Shown: piece by piece, positions 52,509-59,516 of the stretch
Numbering within the stretch: the first letter of the stretch is position 1
Layout: each line of letters begins with the position of its first letter
Assembly: GCA_047974745.1 (NCBI GenBank)
Contig: JBKECO010000006.1
Location: forward strand, 1-64,000
DNA from: JBKECO01 sp047974745
Lineage (GTDB): Bacteria > Bacillota > Clostridia > Lachnospirales > Lachnospiraceae
Reading direction: 5' to 3'
DNA length: 64,000 bases
Notes under the pieces: model-generated
Databases searched by the model: none
The model's input: the letters and a program-made list of their open reading frames with translations, nothing else
Told to the model about the DNA's origin: nothing
Program-made: the position numbers and the translations under genes

Positions 52509-54587
52509 CTACGAAATCTTCAGTGTGCGCGCATTGAACGCCACAATAATCGTACTCATGGACATTAGAATTGCTCCAACGGCAGGACTTGGCATAATTC
52601 CCGCTTGATACAAGACCCCTGCTGCCAGCGGGATTGCAATCACATTATACCCAGTTGCCCAAACCAGATTCTGTATCATTTTTTTGTAAATTGCTTTTGA
52701 AAGTTTTATGATTGTAACGACATCTTTTGGGTTGCTCTTAACTAATATTACGTCTGCAGTCTCTAGAGCCACATCAGTTCCAGCTCCAATTGCGATCCCA
52801 AGATCTGCCTTTGCCAGTGACGGAGCATCATTGATTCCATCCCCTGTCATAGCAACTGTCTTACCCTTTTTTTCGATTTCTTCAATCTTCTCTACTTTTT
52901 GCTGTGGCAGAACCTGAGCAATGACTTTGCTGATTCCTACTGCTTTACCAACATTAATAGCCACTTTTTCATTGTCACCGGTCAACATTACTGACTCAAC
53001 ATTCATTTCCTTTAAAGCACTGACCGCATCTTTTGCAGACTTTCGAATCACGTCCACAAGCGCTATCATTCCAACTACCCTTCCATTAAGTATCGCAAAA
53101 ATAACGGTCTTACCTTCGGAGGTCAGTTGATCAAATTTGACTGCATCATATTCTAACGCCTGGCTCATAATATATCCCGGGCTGACCATCATGACCTTTT
53201 CACCTTCCACAATTGCGCTCAGTCCAATCCCGGGAATTGTTCTATAATCTGACACTTTTTCCGTTTGCAGATTCCATGTCTTTGCCTCTCTCACGATTCC
53301 TCTGGCTAACGGATGCTCCGAATTTTCTTCTACTGAATATGCGATTTTTAAAAGTTTTTCCTTTGTAATATCTATTTCTACTACATCAGATACACCAAAT
53401 TCTCCCTCCGTCAGCGTTCCAGTCTTATCAAAAACCACAGTGTCAATTTTTCTCGCATTTTCAAAAGCAGCACGATTTCGTATCAAAAGCCCATTCTGGG
53501 CGGCAATACTTGTAGAAACTGATGTTACAAGCGGGATTGCAAGACCAAGAGCATGGGGACAGCACGTCACGATTACCGTAACCGCTCGTTGCATCACAAA
53601 ATTGATATCTCTTCCTAGCAAAGCCCAAACTATCGCAGTGATCACACCGGCACTGAGGGCTATATAAAAAAGCCATTTCGCTGCAACATCAGCAAGTCTC
53701 TGGGTATTCGATTTAGATTCTTGTGCCTCCTTTACCAGCTTGACCACTTGAGAAAGGAATGTATCTTCACCTGTTTTTTCTACTACAATTTTAAGGATCC
53801 CTTCACCATTGATAGACCCTCCAATCACAATATCATTGGTTTTTATATTTACCGGGATGGACTCTCCCGTGATCATAGATTCATTCACTTCACTATTTCC
53901 ATCGAACACATTGCCGTCAATCGGAATTTTCTCTCCTGGTTTTACGAGTACCTGATCGCCTTTATTCAGACTCTCGACGGTCACATCCTCAATTTCCCCA
54001 TCTTCACCAATCAGATGCGCCTGCTGTGGCATCAGCTTAACAAGTTCATCCAGTGATTTGGATGCTCCCATGACTGACTTCATCTCGATCCAGTGACCAA
54101 GAAGCATAATGTCGATTAGTGTAGCGAGCTCCCAGAAAAAATCACTGCCCTTTAAAATGAACACAGTTAGCGAGCTGTATATATATGCAACCGAAATTGC
54201 AAATGCGATCAATGTCATCATCGCAGGCGATTTCTGTTTCAATTCCTCTTTTGCTCCCTTGACAAAAGGTCTTCCTCCATACAAAAACAGAAATGTCGAA
54301 ATCACGAATAGGATCAGGGAATCACCAGTGAATCCCCAGTCTATATGAAGGAAACTCTGCATCATTGGAGAAAGGAACAGCACCGGCACTGTTGCAATCA
54401 ATGATATGAAAAACCGCTTTTTAAAGTCTTCGACCATCATCGCATGATGATCCATATGCCCGCCTGATGCAACAGAACTCATATCCATCTTCATCCCTGA
54501 ATTCATGGAATCACTGTCCATATGCATTCCGGAATTCATAGGCTTCTGATTCTTTTCATCCTGCTTAATGTGAGAATGAGTCTTCAA
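52509..54587 (-). CDS. copB: CopB-type copper/silver P-type ATPase
   Basis: A P1B ATPase of about 692 residues. The N-terminal tail is rich in Met and His (MNSGMHMD, MKMDM, GHMDHHAMM) and replaces a CxxC domain. Core motifs are ITGES, the membrane CPH motif (TCCPHAL), DKTGTLTEG, the nucleotide-binding HP in SEHPLARG, and GDGINDAPSL. CPH marks the CopB subgroup, which exports copper or silver. TTG 54587 has an AGGTG site six bases upstream; GTG 54596 is an alternative start. Divergent from the small membrane-protein cassette. Confidence 0.93.
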   Translation of the reverse strand: MKTHSHIKQDEKNQKPMNSGMHMDSDSMNSGMKMDMSSVASGGHMDHHAMMVEDFKKRFFISLIATVPVLFLSPMMQSFLHIDWGFTGDSLILFVISTFLFLYGGRPFVKGAKEELKQKSPAMMTLIAFAISVAYIYSSLTVFILKGSDFFWELATLIDIMLLGHWIEMKSVMGASKSLDELVKLMPQQAHLIGEDGEIEDVTVESLNKGDQVLVKPGEKIPIDGNVFDGNSEVNESMITGESIPVNIKTNDIVIGGSINGEGILKIVVEKTGEDTFLSQVVKLVKEAQESKSNTQRLADVAAKWLFYIALSAGVITAIVWALLGRDINFVMQRAVTVIVTCCPHALGLAIPLVTSVSTSIAAQNGLLIRNRAAFENARKIDTVVFDKTGTLTEGEFGVSDVVEIDITKEKLLKIAYSVEENSEHPLARGIVREAKTWNLQTEKVSDYRTIPGIGLSAIVEGEKVMMVSPGYIMSQALEYDAVKFDQLTSEGKTVIFAILNGRVVGMIALVDVIRKSAKDAVSALKEMNVESVMLTGDNEKVAINVGKAVGISKVIAQVLPQQKVEKIEEIEKKGKTVAMTGDGINDAPSLAKADLGIAIGAGTDVALETADVILVKSNPKDVVTIIKLSKAIYKKMIQNLVWATGYNVIAIPLAAGVLYQAGIMPSPAVGAILMSMSTIIVAFNARTLKIS

Positions 54588-54638
54588 TAGAAGCACCTAC
54601 TTTCTTAGTAGTTTGAAGTGATAGTTATGTATATTTTC

Positions 54639-54667
54639 ATTGTATTCCGCCCTGCATAATATTGCAA
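54639..54667 (-). promoter_or_regulatory. Promoter of the copper ATPase
   Basis: Minus strand: TTGCAA (54662-54667), 17-bp spacer, TACAAT (54639-54644), about 50 nt before the start. No CopY-type TACANNTGTA box is visible nearby. Confidence 0.65.
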
Positions 54668-54770
54668 TAATATAATCTTAATATCCTATGTAATTTTGAT
54701 AAGCCAGACTCCATGTGATTCCGTCACAGAAGGACTGACAACTTTTTGATATAATCTGCTCATTCATTGA

Positions 54771-54793
54771 GAACTATAACATGAACTATAACA
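54771..54793 (+). repeat. Two direct repeats of GAACTATAACA
   Basis: GAACTATAACA occurs at 54771-54781 and 54783-54793, a 12-nt period, within flanks containing CATTGA and CAATGA. It lies 60 nt before the first gene of the plus-strand cassette and could be a regulator binding site. Confidence 0.4.
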
Positions 54794-54852
54794 AACAATG
54801 AGAAATAGAGCTTGTAGTATAACAATGAAAGGTATAGAGGGAGGATTTATAA

Positions 54853-55017
54853 ATGATACTAAAACTAGTTGTTGGTGCAGTCATTGGTGGATTTTTAGGA
54901 TATCTTTATCACAAAAAAGTAGGGTGTAAAACCGGCACCTGTCCAATTACATCCAGTCGGAATGGCTCTACACTCTATGGTGTGATCCTTGGACTGCTGA
55001 TTAGTAGTACGTTCTAA
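54853..55017 (+). CDS. Small membrane protein, DUF6132 type
   Basis: A 54-residue open frame with two hydrophobic helices (about residues 3-18 and 40-52) around a short loop containing GCKTGTCPITS (Cys25, Cys30). The Gly-rich first helix and Cys-x4-Cys-Pro loop match the DUF6132 family of small bacterial membrane proteins. The site GGGAGGA precedes the ATG. The NapH-like gene follows 17 nt later, so they form one unit. Function unknown; the cysteine pair suggests redox or metal contact. Confidence 0.8.
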   Translation: MILKLVVGAVIGGFLGYLYHKKVGCKTGTCPITSSRNGSTLYGVILGLLISSTF

Positions 55018-55034
55018 AATGTAAGGGGTGAAGA

Positions 55035-55592
55035 ATGCGTAATCATAAATATTTATTTGTAATCACAATCTCATTCTTTTTATTGGGATTTATAAATATA
55101 CACTTTTCCTTATTGGGTATTGTCTGCATAGCAGTACCTATTGTATTATTACTAAAAGATCGAAAAAAAACATGGTGCCAGGGCTATTGTCCCAGAGCCA
55201 GTTTTTTTACCACATGTGGAAAAACAAAAAAATGGTCGGCCAGAAGCACACCACAATTTTTTATTAAAGGAAATATGAAATGGATCATGCTCACTTATTT
55301 TGGCATGAGTCTTATTTTTATTTTCATGTCGACACTTGGCGTTGCAAGGGGAATGAGATTACCAATGGATTATCTGCGTTTTCTAATACTGATACCCCTT
55401 CCTTTTGAAATGCCACAACTATTTGAATTCACAAGTTTAGCTCCCTGGCTGACACATCTGTCTTATCGTATATATTCGATGATGATGACCACCACAGCCC
55501 TGGGCATGATTCTCGCAATGGTCTACAGACCCAGAACATGGTGTACGATCTGTCCGATTTCGACTATTTCTGATGTCATATTAAAAAAATAA
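55035..55592 (+). CDS. NapH/NosR-like membrane protein with CxxxCP motifs
   Basis: A 185-residue membrane protein with about four or five helices. It has WCQGYCPRASFF (Cys48, Cys52, with Cys61 nearby) and WCTICPIST (Cys170, Cys173), the paired cysteine-proline motifs of NapH/NosR/YccM-type proteins, but it lacks the two ferredoxin 4Fe-4S clusters of full-length members. It may carry electrons across the membrane or bind metal. It is flanked by DUF6132 and split-permease genes in one operon. The exact family is uncertain. Confidence 0.72.
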   Translation: MRNHKYLFVITISFFLLGFINIHFSLLGIVCIAVPIVLLLKDRKKTWCQGYCPRASFFTTCGKTKKWSARSTPQFFIKGNMKWIMLTYFGMSLIFIFMSTLGVARGMRLPMDYLRFLILIPLPFEMPQLFEFTSLAPWLTHLSYRIYSMMMTTTALGMILAMVYRPRTWCTICPISTISDVILKK

Positions 55593-55603
55593 GGAGTTAC
55601 TCC

Positions 55604-56086
55604 ATGAATACCTATATTTTCTACGGACTTGCCATCACTCTCTTAGTTCTCTCTTTCGTCAAAGATAAGAAAAAGACAAAAATGGCATTAAAGAAAGCAT
55701 GGAAGGCATTTGAAAATATTCTGCCTGAGTTTTTGGTCGTTATTATTTTGGTTGGTTTTTCACTTGCAGTTCTAAATCCTGAAACAGTCTCACAAATGAT
55801 AGGAGATGAATCTGGCTGGTTTGGTGTCATTCTTGCAGGAATTATCGGGTCTGTAACTTTGATTCCCGGATTCGTAGCCTTCCCAACTGCTGCGATCCTG
55901 CTGCAAAACGGAGCTGGCTACATGCAAATTGCAGCATTTGTCTCTACGCTTATGATGGTCGGCATTGTTACACTTCCAGTCGAAATCAAGTATTTTGGAA
56001 AAAAAATCTCTATTATGCGTAATATACTGGCATTTTTCTTTTCTTTTATCGTTGCAGTCATAATGGGAATGGTGGTGGCTTTATGA
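55604..56086 (+). CDS. Permease half, PF03773-like
   Basis: A 160-residue protein with four or five helices. The central motif LIPGFVAFPTAAILLQNGAG corresponds to the repeated half of YraQ/ArsP-type permeases (DUF318), which normally hold two such halves in about 300-350 residues. The start is 11 nt after the previous stop. Its last codons overlap the next gene (ATGA), which encodes the matching half. Confidence 0.78.
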   Translation: MNTYIFYGLAITLLVLSFVKDKKKTKMALKKAWKAFENILPEFLVVIILVGFSLAVLNPETVSQMIGDESGWFGVILAGIIGSVTLIPGFVAFPTAAILLQNGAGYMQIAAFVSTLMMVGIVTLPVEIKYFGKKISIMRNILAFFFSFIVAVIMGMVVAL

Positions 56087-56619
56087 AAAAAATAATCAGA
56101 CGATACCGTGGGTTTCTATTTGTTCTTGCAGCGCTGACCTTCCTTATCCTTTTTCAAAGAGATCTAGGACTGAAAACACTTCGTATTACAGGAAACTCAG
56201 TAAAAGAAATGTTATTTGTAATTCCACCGGTATTTCTGTTACTTGGCCTTTTGGATGTCTGGGTACCCAGAGAAACCATGATCAGATATATGGGTGAAGG
56301 CTCTGGTATAAAAGGTGTTTTTCTTGCAATATTTCTCGGTTCTGCAGCTGCAGGACCATTATACGGAGCATTTCCCATCGCAGCTGTATTTATGAAAAAA
56401 GGTGTTAAATTCATGAATATATTAATCTTCATCGGTGCCTGGTCAACGACAAAGATTCCTATGTTCCTTTTTGAAATAGCATCACTCGGCAGCACGTTTG
56501 CCATTACACGCCTTATCATTGATCTGCCAGGGATAATCCTCATTGCTTTTCTCTTATCAAAAATGGTATCCAAAGATGAGATCCAGGCTCTTTATGATAA
56601 TGCCGCAAAACTAGATTGA
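56083..56619 (+). CDS. Permease second half, PF03773-like
   Basis: A 178-residue membrane protein with four or five helices, containing AAAGPLYGAFPIAAVFMKKG, the counterpart of the GFVAFPTAA motif in the preceding protein. The four-base ATGA overlap suggests the two halves are made in equal amounts and assemble as a heterodimer. Homologues of the fused form export arsenicals or take up sulfur compounds; the solute here is unknown. Confidence 0.78.
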   Translation: MKKIIRRYRGFLFVLAALTFLILFQRDLGLKTLRITGNSVKEMLFVIPPVFLLLGLLDVWVPRETMIRYMGEGSGIKGVFLAIFLGSAAAGPLYGAFPIAAVFMKKGVKFMNILIFIGAWSTTKIPMFLFEIASLGSTFAITRLIIDLPGIILIAFLLSKMVSKDEIQALYDNAAKLD

Positions 56620-56621
56620 AC

Positions 56622-56666
56622 GGAAAAAAAAGACCATCACGACAACGTGATGGTCTTATCTTTTTT
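56622..56666. terminator. Bidirectional terminator, permease / thioredoxin
   Basis: AAGACCATCACG pairs with CGTGATGGTCTT, a 12-bp stem with ACAA loop, flanked by A and T runs on both sides. It ends the plus-strand cassette and the minus-strand thioredoxin gene. Confidence 0.93.
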
Positions 56667-56667
56667 C

Positions 56668-56979
56668 TTATTTCAACATATCCATAATTGCAGCTTTTGG
56701 TTTCACTCCAACAGATGTGTGAGCCACTTTTCCATCTTTGATTACAACCAAAGTAGGAATGCTCATAACATTGAATTTCTGTGCAAGATCAGGTTCCTCA
56801 TCTACATTAACTTTTCCAACCTTCACAGTTTCTCCGGTCTCTGCTGCAATCTCTTCAATGATTGGTCCTACCATTCGGCAAGGTCCGCACCAAGCAGCCC
56901 AAAAATCAATGAGTACTGGTTTGTCTGATTGCATTACTTCACTTTCAAAATTATATTTTGTTATTTTTAAAACTCCCAT
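56668..56979 (-). CDS. trxA: Thioredoxin
   Basis: A 103-residue thioredoxin with the active-site motif AAWCGPCR and cis-Pro in MSIPTL. It reduces protein disulfides in the cytoplasm. ATG 56979 is chosen for the AAAGGA site; earlier in-frame codons overlap that site. It lies 111 nt after enolase on the same strand and ends convergent with the cysteine-rich membrane cassette. Confidence 0.95.
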   Translation of the reverse strand: MGVLKITKYNFESEVMQSDKPVLIDFWAAWCGPCRMVGPIIEEIAAETGETVKVGKVNVDEEPDLAQKFNVMSIPTLVVIKDGKVAHTSVGVKPKAAIMDMLK

Positions 56980-57090
56980 TTGTTTCATCCTTTCCTTATG
57001 CATATTAGAAAAACATTCTATTTATTCTCTAATACTATCTGCGACTATACTATCATACTTCAAATTGATGTTCCGTGACTAACTCACAAG

Positions 57091-58374
57091 TCAAAAGGTA
57101 TCCATACCTGGATAAAAAGCACTTGCTCCCAGTTTTTCTTCAATTCGGAGCAGCCGGTTATACTTTGCCACACGTTCGCTTCTACTTGGAGCACCTGTCT
57201 TGATCTGACCTGTATTTAATGCAACTGCAAGATCAGAAATCGTTGTATCCTCAGTCTCTCCGGAACGATGAGATGAGATTGCAGTATATCCCGCTTTGTG
57301 AGCCATTTTGATTGCTTCGAGTGTCTCTGATACAGAGCCGATCTGATTGAGTTTTATCAGTATCGAATTTGCACAGCCCATGTTGATTCCTTTTTCCAGA
57401 CGTTCGGTATTGGTTACGAATAAGTCATCTCCAACAAGTTGGATCTTATCACCCAGTTCCTCTGTCAGGAGCTTCCAGCCATCCCAGTCTTCTTCATCCA
57501 GACCATCCTCGATGGATGCGATCGGATATTTTTCGCAGAGCTTCTTCCAATGCTCCACAAGTTCTGCTGATGTATATTTCAGGCCACTCTTTGGCAGAAG
57601 GTATTCACCTGTTGTTCCTGTCTTCCATTCACTTGATGCTGCATCCATTGCCAGAACAAAATCTTTGCCAGGCTCAAAACCTGATTTTGTGATGGCATCA
57701 ACAATGATATCCAGTGTTTCTTCATCACTTCCAAGATCAGGCGCAAATCCGCCTTCGTCTCCAACTGCTGTTGCAAGTCCTCTTGATTTTAATATTGCTG
57801 CAAGTGCATGATATACTTCCGTACACCAGCGAAGTCCTTCCCGAAAAGATTCTGCTCCAACAGGCATGATCATAAATTCCTGAACATCCACTGTATTTGC
57901 TGCATGTGCACCACCATTGAGAATATTCATCATTGGTACCGGCAGTCGATTCGCATTGACGCCTCCCAAAAAAGCATATAACGGGATATTCAGTGAGATC
58001 GATGCTGCTCTGGCCGCTGCGATCGATACGGCAAGAATTGCATTAGCTCCCAGATTTGATTTGTCTTTTGTTCCGTCTGCACCAATCATAGCCTTGTCGA
58101 TTCCATACGTATCAGATGCATTCATCCCGACCAGCACATCACTGATCGTTGTATTAATATTGTTTACTGCTTTTAATACACCTTTTCCACCATATCTGCT
58201 CTTATCATTGTCGCGTAGCTCCAACGCTTCAAACTCTCCGGTAGATGCTCCGCTTGGAGCAGCGCCGCTTCCAATTGATCCATCAGCCAGAAACACCTCC
58301 GCTTCCACCGTAGGATTCCCTCTGGAATCAACGATTTCACGTCCTGTAACTTTTATAATTTGTAGCTTATTCAT
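57091..58374 (-). CDS. eno: Enolase
   Basis: A 427-residue enolase that interconverts 2-phosphoglycerate and phosphoenolpyruvate. Family motifs are SGASTGEFEALELRD, the metal ligands in SIEDGLDEEDW and GDDLFVTN, the catalytic Lys in LIKLNQIGS and SHRSGETED. ATG 58374 has an AAAGGA site; the in-frame extension of 12 residues lacks one. A small membrane protein gene is 68 nt upstream. Confidence 0.97.
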   Translation of the reverse strand: MNKLQIIKVTGREIVDSRGNPTVEAEVFLADGSIGSGAAPSGASTGEFEALELRDNDKSRYGGKGVLKAVNNINTTISDVLVGMNASDTYGIDKAMIGADGTKDKSNLGANAILAVSIAAARAASISLNIPLYAFLGGVNANRLPVPMMNILNGGAHAANTVDVQEFMIMPVGAESFREGLRWCTEVYHALAAILKSRGLATAVGDEGGFAPDLGSDEETLDIIVDAITKSGFEPGKDFVLAMDAASSEWKTGTTGEYLLPKSGLKYTSAELVEHWKKLCEKYPIASIEDGLDEEDWDGWKLLTEELGDKIQLVGDDLFVTNTERLEKGINMGCANSILIKLNQIGSVSETLEAIKMAHKAGYTAISSHRSGETEDTTISDLAVALNTGQIKTGAPSRSERVAKYNRLLRIEEKLGASAFYPGMDTF

Positions 58375-58442
58375 ATACTCTTCCTTTCTCTGACCATTGT
58401 CAGTATTCATATATTGTGTTCAGAATCCATTGTTTCGATACC

Positions 58443-58742
58443 TCAATATTTTTTTCTAAGTGCTCTTCTCATGATGAGAAGAACGAATATAAGCTGTATA
58501 AAAAAAATAGTGAGTACAAGAATAACGCCAAATACTTTCATTCGAAAAATCCTTTCCTCTTCCCTGACATCTTCAGAGACTGCGGCTGTATCACCGTTCA
58601 AAAGTTGTTCTGAAGAGGATGACATCACAGCTGCTTGCACTGGCTCTTGCTTTGGAACGAGAATGCCCAAAGAAAACAGAGCAAATAGCATGACGGTGAA
58701 AAAGATCTTCTTACTTTCGTTCGTAAATGAATTTCTTTTCAT
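58443..58742 (-). CDS. Small membrane protein, unknown
   Basis: A 99-residue protein with an N-terminal hydrophobic segment (about 13-30) that could be a signal peptide ending near VQAA, a polar acidic middle, and a strong C-terminal helix (about 70-92) followed by RRALRKKY. If cleaved, the mature protein would be a type I single-pass protein. RBS GGGAG before the ATG. It is not recognised. It precedes enolase on the same strand. Confidence 0.65.
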   Translation of the reverse strand: MKRNSFTNESKKIFFTVMLFALFSLGILVPKQEPVQAAVMSSSSEQLLNGDTAAVSEDVREEERIFRMKVFGVILVLTIFFIQLIFVLLIMRRALRKKY

Positions 58743-58878
58743 ATAGATTACTCCCTTAATTCTCTTCTATTCTATCAAATATAATCCCATTTGAAAATCT
58801 TTTTTGACCAATTTTATATATTTCTTATTATTTTACTATGAAAAGAGAGAAAAGGCAGCGACTATGACAAAAAGTTGT

Positions 58879-58904
58879 CAAAAAAAGGAGCCCGAAGGCT
58901 CCTT
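58879..58904 (-). terminator. Terminator after the GtrA-like gene
   Basis: Minus strand: AAGGAGCC and GGCTCCTT pair around a TTCG tetraloop, followed by seven T. It ends the GH3-GH3-GtrA unit. Confidence 0.92.
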
Positions 58905-58911
58905 CTTATTT

Positions 58912-59508
58912 CTATTTTTCTCTAAAAATTATCTTCATGATCGGGAAGAAAACCCAGAAGGATATCACACTATTGATAAGCATTGTCACAATATCAGCAA
59001 CTGCTGTTCCAGTACCACTGCCCATCAGTTCGATCATTGCTGTGTAGATCGGCACCTTGTATAGTCCCTGAAGTGCGGCAGCGCCAATGGAGATGATGAC
59101 CCAGGCGATAAAATACCACATTGCTGCTTTTGCAACTGATGTATTTGACTTAAAGGTCACCTTCCTCTGCAGGAAAAAATTGATGATCTGTGCAATGAGA
59201 AGTGTAATTTCCACTGCAAGGAAGTATGCAAGACCACCTCCACCGCCAGTGGCAATCGTTCCAGATGCATAATCAAAAACATAATATGCACTTCCATCCA
59301 GATTGTTTCCGATTGGAATTGCCTGAAAATTCGTGTCCACCAGAGTTGTAAATCCAAACAGCCACTTGATGAATGGCATGAGGATCATCTGCAGGACCGT
59401 AACACCATTGCTGATAATAAAAAACACCAGAAACTGGGCGATATTTGGAAATTTTGTTTTAAATCGTACCCAGATATTTCCAGACGAGGAATTCTTTGAT
59501 TTATCCAT
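58912..59508 (-). CDS. GtrA-like membrane protein
   Basis: A 198-residue membrane protein with four helices of the GtrA type (FLVFFIISNGVTVLQM, INFFLQRKVTFKSN and a final SFWVFFPIMKIIF). GtrA proteins help move lipid-linked sugars across the membrane or modify surface glycans. A Gly-rich extracytoplasmic loop of about 55 residues between helices 1 and 2 is longer than usual. It starts eight nt after the GH3 stop, so it is cotranscribed with a beta-glucosidase, an unusual pairing. Confidence 0.82.
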   Translation of the reverse strand: MDKSKNSSSGNIWVRFKTKFPNIAQFLVFFIISNGVTVLQMILMPFIKWLFGFTTLVDTNFQAIPIGNNLDGSAYYVFDYASGTIATGGGGGLAYFLAVEITLLIAQIINFFLQRKVTFKSNTSVAKAAMWYFIAWVIISIGAAALQGLYKVPIYTAMIELMGSGTGTAVADIVTMLINSVISFWVFFPIMKIIFREK

Positions 59509-59516
59509 TTTGTCAC

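Noticed and set aside
52509..54587. CopY-controlled copper operon
   Set aside because: No TACANNTGTA operator, CopY gene or CopZ chaperone gene is visible in the window.
57347..57811. 154-codon and 158-codon frames opposite enolase
   Set aside because: Low-complexity Ser-rich mirrors of enolase codons; no independent support.
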